DNA of 64,000 bases from Stentor coeruleus. Its lineage: Eukaryota > Ciliophora > Heterotrichea > Heterotrichida > Stentoridae. This document shows positions 50,238 to 60,013 of this stretch, one piece after another (within the stretch, counting starts at the first letter, position 1; each line of letters begins with the position of its first letter). The notes under the pieces were generated by a model. It was not told the DNA's origin and ran no database searches. It saw only the letters and a list, made by a program, of their open reading frames with translations. The stretch lies in the NCBI GenBank assembly GCA_001970955.1, contig MPUH01000255.1, forward strand, positions 1 through 64,000, given 5' to 3'. Both the position numbers and the translations under genes were made by a program.

Positions 50238-52295
50238 ATGAGAATAAAACTAAAAATATTCGATGAATCGCTGAATTTTTATAAGAATCTAGGCCAATAC
50301 GATATCTTGCCAAGCATTGAAATCCAAACATTGAAAGAAATTATATCCAATGACATCCAGCGTCCATCTTCTCAAATGCATTTAGAAACAACTTTGAATG
50401 GAGTAAAAATTCTGATGACCGAGTCTTTTCCATTGAGTTTTTTTTTCCCTCAAGAATTACCTGCGCAGATTTACATAAAATTTCATCAAAAACCTAATAG
50501 AACTTTATTAGAAGAAGCATTTATTGAAGCTATGCTCGCAGTACAAAAAGGAGACTTAATGAGATTAAAGTTGATTTTCGAAACTTCAATTGATATTCAA
50601 ACAGAACTTTGTAAGTGTCGTCATTCTAATGGATGGAGTCTTCTACATCTTGCTTCTTTTTCAGGAAGACCAGAAATTATAAGTTTCTTATCAGAAATTG
50701 GTATAAATCTTAATGAAGAAACCAAAGATCACTGGACACCTTTAATGCTTGCATGTGCACATGGGCAAGGTGACTGTACAAAAATCCTATTAAAACACAG
50801 TTCTTTAGAAATTAATAAATTGACAGAAAGAGGAAGTGCTTTACATTTAGCAGTCGCTTTTGGACATTGTAAAATTGTTGAATTATTATTATTAAATGGG
50901 GCTTCAATGATACTTAAAGATCATAATGGGCTTATTCCATTAGAACATGCTCAAGATAAAGATATTATAGAACTTTTACCGAAATTTGAAGGAAATAATG
51001 TGCTGTATAAATGTGAAGATAAAGAAAATATGCCAAAATTTGCCGGAAAGTTAAAGGTTTATAAGTCGCATTTTTTGAAAAGCAAAAGTATTTTTACATT
51101 TATTAATTTGGAAAAAGGGACTTTTGATGAATTTAAAGATAAGAGGGCTTATTCTAATAAAGAACCACCATTTTATATGACGAAGTTTGTGGATATTATA
51201 AGATGTGAAGCTATATCAGGGTATTGGCCTCATAAATCAAGTTTTTTCTTTGAGGTAGTTACAAAAGAGAAAAAAAGGGTTTATTATTGTCAGCATTCTG
51301 AAATTAGAGATGAGTGGATTAAAAATATTATGAATTCAGTTAAGTATTGCCAAATACATAAAATTGGTATTGATAATAGTAATCAGTTATTCACGGTTAT
51401 TGAGCAGGAATCAAATGAGACTATTGAACCAATAGACAAAAGCGAAATTGTAACTCTCGACATGTTCGAAAGAGTATCAGAAATCGGTTCTGGCAGCTAT
51501 GGGGTTGTCTATAAAGTTATAAAAAAAGATACCCAAGCCGTCTACGCAATGAAATGTTTGTCAAAAATTTTCCTTAACAAAAGTAAAATGCTCGATTACG
51601 CTATGAGTGAAATCAACATAATGAAATCTTTATTCCACCCATTCATCTTAAAACTTCATTATTCCTTTACGACAAATTCTTCAATCTATCTAATCCTAGA
51701 ATATTGTGAAAAAGGAGATCTAGAGCTTCGTAAAGAAAAAGGTTTAATCCCTGAAATTGAAGCAAAATTTTATATAGCCGAAATGGTCTTAGGTTTAGAA
51801 TATCTTCATTCAAAAGACATAATGTATAGAGATCTTAAGCCTGGAAATGTTTTAGTAGATGCTCAAGGACATATAAAATTAGCTGATTTTGGTTTAGCTC
51901 GAAGTATTGATGATAAACTTAGTATTGTTAGTACAGTTGTTGGTTCTCCTGCATATATTTCCCCAGAAATCATATCACGTGAAAAATTAAGTAAAGCTTC
52001 TGATCTTTATTCACTTGGTGTTGTAATCCATGAATTACTTTCAGGTTTGATTCCGTTTTCAGAACATGAAATAGATAAATTGTTTTCTCAAATTAAAGAA
52101 AGTAAGTTTACTATAAATAACAGTTTAGGAAAAGAAGCTCAGGATTTAGTTAGGAAACTCCTAAACCGCAAGCCAAATAAAAGACCTAAAATCCAGGATA
52201 TTAAATCACACCCTTTTTTTAATAATATCAACTGGGAACTTTTATATCAGAAAAGATACCTTCCACCTACAGTGGGCGAAATAATAGACTTATGA
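50238..52295 (+). CDS. ankyrin/PH/AGC-type protein kinase
   Basis: 685 residues. The first about 85 residues are of unknown fold. Ankyrin repeats follow at about 90-250 (GWSLLHLASFSGRPEIISFL, WTPLMLACAHGQGDCTKIL, GSALHLAVAFGHCKIVELLL). A PH domain lies at about 260-375 (AGKLKVYKSHFLKSKSI to EIRDEWIKNIM). The kinase at about 408-660 has GSGSYGVVYKV, YAMKCLSK, EYCEKGDLELR, YRDLKPGN, DFGLAR, GSPAYISPEI and ASDLYSLGVVIHELLSG. The kinase ends with an AGC-like tail (KRYLPPTVGEI). The ankyrin-PH-AGC order suggests recruitment by proteins and phosphoinositides before phosphorylation of substrates. All catalytic residues are present. ATG 50238 follows an A/T leader. Confidence 0.85.
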   Translation: MRIKLKIFDESLNFYKNLGQYDILPSIEIQTLKEIISNDIQRPSSQMHLETTLNGVKILMTESFPLSFFFPQELPAQIYIKFHQKPNRTLLEEAFIEAMLAVQKGDLMRLKLIFETSIDIQTELCKCRHSNGWSLLHLASFSGRPEIISFLSEIGINLNEETKDHWTPLMLACAHGQGDCTKILLKHSSLEINKLTERGSALHLAVAFGHCKIVELLLLNGASMILKDHNGLIPLEHAQDKDIIELLPKFEGNNVLYKCEDKENMPKFAGKLKVYKSHFLKSKSIFTFINLEKGTFDEFKDKRAYSNKEPPFYMTKFVDIIRCEAISGYWPHKSSFFFEVVTKEKKRVYYCQHSEIRDEWIKNIMNSVKYCQIHKIGIDNSNQLFTVIEQESNETIEPIDKSEIVTLDMFERVSEIGSGSYGVVYKVIKKDTQAVYAMKCLSKIFLNKSKMLDYAMSEINIMKSLFHPFILKLHYSFTTNSSIYLILEYCEKGDLELRKEKGLIPEIEAKFYIAEMVLGLEYLHSKDIMYRDLKPGNVLVDAQGHIKLADFGLARSIDDKLSIVSTVVGSPAYISPEIISREKLSKASDLYSLGVVIHELLSGLIPFSEHEIDKLFSQIKESKFTINNSLGKEAQDLVRKLLNRKPNKRPKIQDIKSHPFFNNINWELLYQKRYLPPTVGEIIDL

Positions 52296-52881
52296 TAGAT
52301 TATTAAGATAAAATTACTATAAAGAAGCATTTACTAAAGAAGATATGGAATATGTGTGAAATATCATAGAATTTTATGGGATTAAGGTGATAAAGACTTG
52401 AGATGTTTCGCCAAGAGAAATTTTGTAGGAAATTTGATATAGTTTATAAGTAAAAATCATAAGAGACTTGAATTTATATACTGAGGGTGTAATGAGTTCT
52501 GATGAGAGGATTAATAGGTAGGTTGAAATTATAAGATGTGATGAAAAAGTTAAATAGAAAAATAACAGGAATATAATCAGAAGAAATGTTTTTGGAATAA
52601 ATTTCTGGGATTGTGGATTGGTCGATTTTAGTGCAATTTATTATACGGATTTCAAAACTTTTATCTAACAAATTCCTAACTCCAAAGAAAATCTCAAAAA
52701 ATCACGTAAACGATGAAATCCCATCTACCATAAACCCATCATCCCCAAAAACCAAAATCAAATAGTAGAAACTTACTCAAAAAAAAAGTAGCTAAAACTA
52801 TCTGAAAAAGCATTTCAAAACTCTAAAACTCAATATATACAAAATAAATAAAAACTAATTCAAAGGTTTAAAGTATGTACT
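52296..52881. other. convergent intergenic region with strand-bias switch
   Basis: About 585 bp between two 3' ends. The first half is G-rich, the second (from about 52670) C-rich and G-poor. No ORF. Confidence 0.5.
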
Positions 52882-53550
52882 TTAACTTGATTGATGATCG
52901 ACTAAAGCAATTTCTTTTCTTTCACGTTTAGGTTTTGGTTTTATAGTAATAGCCATTAAGCACAATGGGGATATTATACTAAAAGGTATAGCAGAAATAG
53001 CAATATTAGCCCCTGTACTAGTGCAAACATTAGATGTGTATGTTTTTTCAAAAGGAACTGCTTCACATGAGTTTAAAGTAAAACTAATACCATCAGCCCA
53101 GATAATAAAGCCTATAGTATGGATAATACAAGTAAAAAAGCTTGTAAGGCCAACTATTGCTAAAGGGATTTTTGTAGTAATTCTAAGTTTTAAGAGGAAA
53201 CATATTGTCAGTATGATAGAAAAGATTAGAGAGACTAAAGCACATGATTCTGTTGCTATGAAAATCACCCCAAAATGATAAAAATTCTCTAACTCGTTGC
53301 AGAGACCTTTACCATACTCGCCATTTGAACAGTTGTCCCATAATGATTTCCAACTATCACCTGAAGACTCTAAAAGTTTGAAGTCTTTTGAATGAGTCAG
53401 TCCACCTTTAGGACCATTAAAGTATTTTGGTTCACCTTCAGGCATTGAGAGTGAGTCTTGTGAGAACCATTCTGTTATTGACATGCAGCTGATCATTAGG
53501 CTTAGGGTTAACACGCTAAAGAATAAAGATAGTGGTAGCAGTCTCTTCAT
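52882..53550 (-). CDS. claudin/PMP22-like tetraspan membrane protein
   Basis: 222 residues, four predicted membrane helices (about 5-24, 93-118, 127-150 and 180-205) and a short basic cytosolic tail. The first outer loop has W...SLWDNC-x9-C, which resembles the W-LW-C-C signature of the PMP22/claudin superfamily. That signature plus four helices is the only basis, so the family is tentative. Its start codon is only 28 bp from that of the divergent gene at 53579. Confidence 0.5.
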   Translation of the reverse strand: MKRLLPLSLFFSVLTLSLMISCMSITEWFSQDSLSMPEGEPKYFNGPKGGLTHSKDFKLLESSGDSWKSLWDNCSNGEYGKGLCNELENFYHFGVIFIATESCALVSLIFSIILTICFLLKLRITTKIPLAIVGLTSFFTCIIHTIGFIIWADGISFTLNSCEAVPFEKTYTSNVCTSTGANIAISAIPFSIISPLCLMAITIKPKPKRERKEIALVDHQSS

Positions 53551-53578
53551 TTTATCTATTTACCCAAATCTTATAATA
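53551..53578. promoter_or_regulatory. 28-bp bidirectional start region
   Basis: Only 28 bp separate two divergent start codons, and TATAATAATG abuts the + strand start. Both transcripts must begin inside this interval or within the other gene's coding part, so 5' leaders are either almost absent or overlap. Confidence 0.5.
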
Positions 53579-55114
53579 ATGGCTGAAGAATATCTAGCAA
53601 AGCAGCTGGCAGCACTAAAAGGCAAACAGGGTTTAATATCAGATATAAAAGCCTCTCTTGCCAAAGTCAACAAAAAAGTGATAAAAATTTTCAAAGACAA
53701 GGAAATGAAAAAACCGAAGGTCTCATTACAGATCCTTATCGATAAATACCTATTAAAATTGAATGCTGGCGATGTAGACTTAAATCTTAGAAGGGCGAAA
53801 CTTAGGGAAGCCAAAAGGAAAAAACGTGAACTCGAAGCCAAGCTTTTATCAGTGACTGAATCCATTGACAACTTAGACATAATAAATGAAATCCCAACCA
53901 AAATGAAAATCAACCTTCAAGACAGTCAGGTTCGACATGAATTCTTTGAAGAAGAGAAACAAAAGGCTAGACAACAACAGAAAAAAGCTCAAGAATATTA
54001 TCAAGAGCAAAAACGTCGTAAAGAGAAAATCAAAGAACATCTAGTTGAAATAGACGAAGAAATCAAACAAGAACGAAATCTAAAACAAGAACAGAAAAAA
54101 CTTCAGATTCAAGAAAAAAAACAACAATATGAAGATCAGTTGCAGAAAATGCATGAAAAAGCTGAGGCAAGGAAAAAAGAACTTGAAGACCTTAAGTCTT
54201 ATAATGTGACTTTGAAAAAAATCAAAGCAGAAAAGCCGCTTTTTGTCAAATTGTCAGAAAAGTACTGGAAAGATATTGAAATGCCAGAATTAGAAAAGAG
54301 AAAAGCTGAACTGTCTAAAAAAAGGATGATGAATTCGATAAGCCAAAACCAAATAATTGATCATGCTAAATGGTATGAGACTATAAAACTTGACCATAAA
54401 AAGAAGTTTGAAAAAGACTCACAAAGTAAAAGCATTGATAATAAACTAAAATCTTCAGATAGCGCTTTTACTTTTTGGAAGCAAAAGTATATTGAAGAAG
54501 AAAGGCGTATTAGAGAAGAACAGAAAAGAATGCAAAATGAAAGATTGAAAATGATAGAGAAAAAAACTACTTATGCCAAGCTTGTAAAGCAAATGTATTT
54601 ACCAAGTATTGATGAAGAAAAAAAAAAGGAACTTGAAAAAAGAAAAGAAAAACTGCTACTTGAACATAAATCGCCTATAAAAACTAATGAAAAATCTCCT
54701 ATTAAAACTATGGAAAAATCCCCAAAAAATGCAGAATGGGTGCCTCATAAATTCAAACCAAATCCTTTAGCCCCGAAAGAAAAAGTTAAACGAGAGGCTA
54801 AAATAACTGATTATTTAGAAAAACAAAGAAAAATCAGAGAAGATGCGGAAAAGGAACAACGTGAAGCAGGGGTTGAAGATGATTTAGTAAAATTCGAATT
54901 AGACAACGAATTCGAAAGACTACCTGAATCTGAGAAAATTAAATCACTGAAATCAAAAGCTAAAAAGTTTGAAAAGGAGTTGAAAAAAAGAGAAATAGCT
55001 ATGTTGACAAATGCTGGCACTGAAAAAGGTTTGAAGTACAGCGACGATATAAATGAAATGCTGCTAAGTTCAATCAAAACGAAATTGGCAATATTAGAAA
55101 AATCAAAAGAATAA
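53579..55114 (+). CDS. highly charged coiled-coil protein, 511 aa
   Basis: The start is ATG 53579 (MAEEYLAKQLAALKGKQG) in the TATAATAATG context. The protein is mostly a long Lys/Glu/Gln-rich single helix or coiled coil (about 110-235 and 285-355). It contains short repeats SPIKT and KSP near 355-375 (possible proline-directed kinase sites) and a C-terminal helical part. The fold and order recall axonemal or microtubule-associated rods, but no family could be assigned with confidence. Confidence 0.75.
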   Translation: MAEEYLAKQLAALKGKQGLISDIKASLAKVNKKVIKIFKDKEMKKPKVSLQILIDKYLLKLNAGDVDLNLRRAKLREAKRKKRELEAKLLSVTESIDNLDIINEIPTKMKINLQDSQVRHEFFEEEKQKARQQQKKAQEYYQEQKRRKEKIKEHLVEIDEEIKQERNLKQEQKKLQIQEKKQQYEDQLQKMHEKAEARKKELEDLKSYNVTLKKIKAEKPLFVKLSEKYWKDIEMPELEKRKAELSKKRMMNSISQNQIIDHAKWYETIKLDHKKKFEKDSQSKSIDNKLKSSDSAFTFWKQKYIEEERRIREEQKRMQNERLKMIEKKTTYAKLVKQMYLPSIDEEKKKELEKRKEKLLLEHKSPIKTNEKSPIKTMEKSPKNAEWVPHKFKPNPLAPKEKVKREAKITDYLEKQRKIREDAEKEQREAGVEDDLVKFELDNEFERLPESEKIKSLKSKAKKFEKELKKREIAMLTNAGTEKGLKYSDDINEMLLSSIKTKLAILEKSKE

Positions 55115-55806
55115 CTTAGTTTTTATGCGTAATTATAAGATTGTTTTAGGATTATTAGTATTAATATATGTATGTGTTTTTTTTTTAGAAACAGATTTTA
55201 GAATAAATATAGATTTATTTTGTAAGTCTTATAAAATTTATTTCAAAGTTATTTTTAAGTTTAATATAGTTTGTGAGTATGCAAATATGAGTTAGATTTA
55301 ATTATTACCTGGGTTTGGGACACTTTTTTAATGCAGCTAAGGAATTTTTTAAATGATTGGATTGAAGGTCTCAGTTTAGTTTTTATTCTCAGTCGAAGCA
55401 GGTTTTCTTTATCTTAAGATTCTGTTGTTTTTTAATAGACTGAAGTGAAAAAGCTAGAAAATTTATCAGTTGAGGATATTTCAAAGTATTTTATTGGGAA
55501 GTTAAGAAAGAGATTGGTTAGGCTTTAGTCTATACTTCCTGGTTGTATATAGATTAGAGTTTTTACCTTCATATAAGTTTATTTAAGATTTAAAGTTTGG
55601 GAAGAAGTCAATTAGTTGCACTTGAAGGATTTTAACTAGTAATCTATGCAGTCTATAAGTTCTAAATAGACACATAAATGATTTAAAAGGCCAAAAAGAT
55701 TAAAACAAAGGTGAATCTTAATTCTCAATAAGATTAATTAACCTTTTTTTATGATGATGGACTTTAAAGTTAATAATTTAGATTTTATATCCCCGCCATA
55801 ATATAA
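55115..55806. other. intergenic with weak coding trace
   Basis: About 690 bp. Around 55330-55530 short protein-like stretches in two frames (for example EVKKLENLSVEDISKYFIGK) suggest a worn gene. Not assignable. Confidence 0.3.
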
Positions 55807-57513
55807 ATGATCACAGACAAAACTCCACCAATTAAAAACAATGATGACAAAGAAACTTCAGCATACCGAAGCTATCAACGAAGAGAACTACAAAAATCTG
55901 CAATTACAATGAACAATTGCACAAATGCTTTAACCAAATTTTCATCAACTATTGAATTACTTACATCAAACAAAATAAATAAAAGCAACGCTTTTGAAAA
56001 TAGACTTATAGATATAGTGTCTATAATTTTTCAAGAACTTGCCAGAAATCCACTAGAACACGAGTCTGTCTGGCAAAAATACTCAGCCGGAATCGATAGT
56101 TGCGGTAAAATCTGGGGGTTATGCGTAGACTTTGTACACACTGAGACTATCAAAGTCCTTGGCGGGCTTAGCCGAACCGGTAACATCGATCAAGACGAAG
56201 AAAAAGAAGAGCAAAAGCAAGCAAAACGAAAAAAGCCGGTAAGTGGGGGACCAACATTAGAAAAAGACATAAAAAATATAACAACCGACAAATTTGAAAG
56301 ATTTGAACATTACGACTCGTATTTCAAACTTTTTTCATCAAAATTCGATGCTTCAACATCTTCAGGATTGCTTATAAACCAATTACCTCTAAACGCAAAC
56401 ATAAACATCCCAATGGGTGAAGAATCAGCTCTAGGAGAAGATTTTATTTTAGAAAATCCTAGAATCAATATAGGGGGTTTTGAAAATCTTTCATTAGAAA
56501 TCCTAAGCCAAGAAAATATCTGTGAAGGTTTAAACAAATTTGAAAACAAAAAAAGCCAAGTTCTTCCTTATTTACAGATTATGGAAGATAGAGAAGATCT
56601 TTTTACTGGAATTGAATCAGAAGAGACAGGAATGGAAGAACAAAGTGATGATGAGATGCTTGAAGAAAAAAATTTATTGAATAATGATGAGAGTTATGAT
56701 GAAGATATAAGAGAAACAAATGCTGTATCAGGTACTTTACAAGATAGAATTACAAATTTTGCTGAAGGAAATGATTATACGTATTTTAATAAGCCACAAG
56801 TATCGTATTGGGGTGGGTTTGAATATATGAAAAATATGTTCCCAGTAAATGTGAAGAAAAATACTGAAAAAAAACAAAGGAAAGTAAAGGAAGTTCAAGA
56901 TTTGATATTGAATGCTGATGCGGAAATTGATTTTAAAGGACTTGTCAAGTCATCAAGGAAAAATACACAAAATGGATATGCCTGTCCTGAGAAAAAATGG
57001 AAAGAAGATAATATTCGTGTACCTTTTGATTATGGGTTTACGCTTAGTAGGCTAACTCAATTGTTTTCTAGACCTAGGACTATGGTAAAAGCGATCAAAC
57101 AACAGAATTGTCAGGAAAATAGGGTTATTGTCGAAGATGATAATGAAAGTCAGAGTGAGGATCCTGAAAAAGTATTTTTTGCTGAAAATATTGATGGATA
57201 TTTGACGGTTAATAAAGAAGAAAATGCTATGAAGTACTCAGTAACTTCAAAGACGGTGGATATTAAGAAACTTAAACATACAATCAAGGAAAATCTAAAT
57301 ACATTTTCAATTGAATCCCAAGACTCTTCCAACCCAACATTTTTCTCAGTAATAAACTCTTTACCATCCTTAGTCCCTCAAGATGAACTTTCTCAGTTAT
57401 CAATACATTCTTGCTTTATCACAATCCTTCATCTCGCTAATGAGCACAATTACATCCTAGAAAAAACAGGAGCATGTGATTTTCTAATCAAACATAAATT
57501 TCATGATAATTAA
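55807..57513 (+). CDS. condensin complex subunit 2 (CAP-H/Barren)
   Basis: 568 residues, a little shorter than animal CAP-H. Diagnostic parts: NAFENRLIDIVSIIFQEL, then KIWGLCVDFVHTETIKVLGG and the GPTLEKDIKNITTDKFE region near 140. An acidic middle (GIESEETGMEEQSDDEMLEE) is followed by YWGGFEYMKNMFPVN and the C-terminal helical part that clamps the SMC2/SMC4 heads. As the kleisin of condensin I it helps fold chromosomes at division. In ciliates it acts in micronuclear mitosis and possibly in the amitotic macronucleus. TATAAATG starts the gene. Confidence 0.85.
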   Translation: MITDKTPPIKNNDDKETSAYRSYQRRELQKSAITMNNCTNALTKFSSTIELLTSNKINKSNAFENRLIDIVSIIFQELARNPLEHESVWQKYSAGIDSCGKIWGLCVDFVHTETIKVLGGLSRTGNIDQDEEKEEQKQAKRKKPVSGGPTLEKDIKNITTDKFERFEHYDSYFKLFSSKFDASTSSGLLINQLPLNANINIPMGEESALGEDFILENPRINIGGFENLSLEILSQENICEGLNKFENKKSQVLPYLQIMEDREDLFTGIESEETGMEEQSDDEMLEEKNLLNNDESYDEDIRETNAVSGTLQDRITNFAEGNDYTYFNKPQVSYWGGFEYMKNMFPVNVKKNTEKKQRKVKEVQDLILNADAEIDFKGLVKSSRKNTQNGYACPEKKWKEDNIRVPFDYGFTLSRLTQLFSRPRTMVKAIKQQNCQENRVIVEDDNESQSEDPEKVFFAENIDGYLTVNKEENAMKYSVTSKTVDIKKLKHTIKENLNTFSIESQDSSNPTFFSVINSLPSLVPQDELSQLSIHSCFITILHLANEHNYILEKTGACDFLIKHKFHDN

Positions 57514-57639
57514 TTCTCCCTATAAAATGCCAAGTTCCCAAAAAATATCTTTATTTCATCAAAAATTTTCACATAAAACAACTTATTCCCATAATTTCCA
57601 TATTTTAATCCTATAAGATAATTATAATAAATCCACACA

Positions 57640-58701
57640 ATGGGATGCAGCAATTGCGGTTCAAGGACATCTCGCGAAGAGGAAGTCCTTTGCCGAATAA
57701 AACTTTCTATAAAATCTGATAACCCAATCAATCTTAAAGAACTCATATCATTATTTTCATACTACACAGGTCATAAAGTTGAAGAATTCATCAATGAAAA
57801 AATCTTAAGAGTCAAAAAAAAATATCTAAATTTGCTTAGTTATGCAGTTTGGTCAGGTAGTAAAAATTGTTTTGAATATCTTATTAAAAACTATGAAGCT
57901 TCTTTTTACCTTATGGAACAATTTTTAGATAAAGATGCTTGTGAACCATTATCACGGATATGTAAAAAAGGGTATATTGACTTACTTGAGGTGTTTTATC
58001 CTAAGCATTTAGAGTATCAAAAAGCACTTAAATCTAAACAGGATGAGAGTTACACAATAGATTTTTCATTTGTTGTTCATAGTTTAGAAATACAGTTGAC
58101 ACCAATACAACATGCTGTGAGAAATGGACATATGAGAATTGTCAAGTATTTTGATAAGTTTTATGAGGGAGAAGAGGCTCCAAATGAAGTCAAATTACAT
58201 TATATTGATGAGTTTTCTGGGGAAAATTGCGCTTTGGTTGCTTGTCAGACTGGGAATTTGAGTATTGTTAAAGCTTTGTATGAAGAATATAATGCGGACT
58301 TTCATGTGATTAATAAGAGAAAAGAAGGAGCTTTTCAGATTATTGCTACAGAGAGTAAGTATAATGAAAGTTTGGAGTATTTAGAATGTCTTATGTATTT
58401 AACTGATGTTGTAAAGGTTGATATCACTTATATGTATGAAGAAACTTTGCTGCTATTGGAAAACAAAGTTTTTATTAAGTTTATTGAAGGGAGGCTTAAA
58501 GAAAAAGGGATTTTGACTAGTAAGAAAGAACTAGAAAATTTGTTTAAAATCAAGAAGTCGCCAATTAAGCCAAAGGATCTTAAGGATTTTAATATTAATA
58601 TTGAAGAGATTAGCAGAATCATTCCTTTTTCGGCTGAGTCAGAATTTCAATCTGACCCTATTACATTCAAAGAGCCTAAAGAAGAAATTGTTTTGTTTTA
58701 G
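57640..58701 (+). CDS. acylated ankyrin-like repeat protein
   Basis: 353 residues. Start MGCSNCGSRTSREE (Gly2, Cys3: myristoylation and palmitoylation). Divergent ankyrin-like helices from about 60 to 255 (LNLLSYAVWSGSKNCFEYLI, LTPIQHAVRNGHMRIVKYF, ENCALVACQTGNLSIVKALY). The C-terminal 90 residues are basic then acidic. No catalytic domain. Probably a membrane-bound scaffold. It starts 126 bp after the condensin gene on the same strand. Confidence 0.7.
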   Translation: MGCSNCGSRTSREEEVLCRIKLSIKSDNPINLKELISLFSYYTGHKVEEFINEKILRVKKKYLNLLSYAVWSGSKNCFEYLIKNYEASFYLMEQFLDKDACEPLSRICKKGYIDLLEVFYPKHLEYQKALKSKQDESYTIDFSFVVHSLEIQLTPIQHAVRNGHMRIVKYFDKFYEGEEAPNEVKLHYIDEFSGENCALVACQTGNLSIVKALYEEYNADFHVINKRKEGAFQIIATESKYNESLEYLECLMYLTDVVKVDITYMYEETLLLLENKVFIKFIEGRLKEKGILTSKKELENLFKIKKSPIKPKDLKDFNINIEEISRIIPFSAESEFQSDPITFKEPKEEIVLF

Positions 58702-60013
58702 GAGATATAAGGCTGATTTAGCGTATAAATACTAATTCACAATTATTTATATGAATGATAAATTTATTTTATAATATCCTTTGTATAATTTAATAGATGA
58801 GATGCTTCATAAAGAGGAGATGACTGAGTTATCATATACTGTAAATATAAATTTTGATATTTTTGCTATTTTTGATATTCTGAATAATTTAACTGGAAAT
58901 TATTCCATAAGTGTATATAGATATCGAATCGTTAAATATGGGCCAAATGATCATATAAAAAAATAATATTCATGAACAGTAGCTAGAAAAAAAGTTGGGT
59001 TTGAACAAAGGCTGAAAAAATCTGAAAGTTAAGGAAAAATTTATTGTAAAATTGATTTTCTTAGTTTTTAATCAGAAATTTTATAGACAAATATTTTTTT
59101 TTTTAGAAACCAAGGGTAAAATATAGAAAACAGATGAAGCAGGGTGAAATTTGAACACAAGTGGGATTTTCCTAAAGATCTAAAGGGAAAATTTATAAAT
59201 CGCAAGGAATATTGGGAAAATCTTTGAGATTATGAAGAAAAAATGCTGAAGATCAACTGAAAGATGTGAAAATAAAGGAACTTATTGGAGTAATAGAAGA
59301 TCTTAGAAATTCCATATTGGATTGCTGGTCTTTTATAGGCTAACAGTATTTTTATTAGACTGATCCCAGAAGCAATTATTTTAAAGTTTCTTGCATTGTT
59401 GATGCGTGTTGTTTTGGTATTGATATAGTTGATATTATTAATAATTTTTAAAAGGATTATATGTACATTATATTATGAACAAATATAAAAGAGTTTTCAC
59501 AAATAGAAGAAGGGAATAAAAATAAGTTTTAATAGAGACGCAGATTTTTCGAAATAGTCTGGGTTTTTAAATAAGTTAATAAAAAATATTTTAAAGCACA
59601 CAATATAATCAGTTGCATATTTTAATAAAAAAATTGTCTATATTTTAAAGAAATATTTTAAAACTTATACCTATAATAGAGCTTTTAATATAGTGAATTC
59701 GTTATAATTTTAAGTTCCTATTGTTTAAGTTCATGAATCTAACTTCGCTTTTTATTACATATAAAAATCTGCATCAGAACTAAACTAACCTTTTATAGTT
59801 TTTACAATTTATCATAAACCAACTTTAGTTCAATTTTACATTATAATTTCAACATAAACTCAATACTTAACCCTTGATTAAGCTTATCTTGTTATAAGCT
59901 AGTATTATTTTAAAATCTCTTACCTAATTATATATCCAACCAGCAAAAACCAAATTTTAAAATTTAAAAATTATATATAACTCAGTCTAATAAAGAAAAT
60001 TCACCTTGAGAAT
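58702..60013. other. 1.3-kb intergenic, possible worn gene
   Basis: A 54-codon + strand frame at 58802-58966 (MLHKEEMTELSYTVNINFDI) is protein-like, and coding-like fragments in shifting frames continue to about 59340. This suggests a decayed gene, family unknown. The first half is G-rich. The last 300 bp are G-poor, as seen upstream of + strand genes. Confidence 0.35.
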
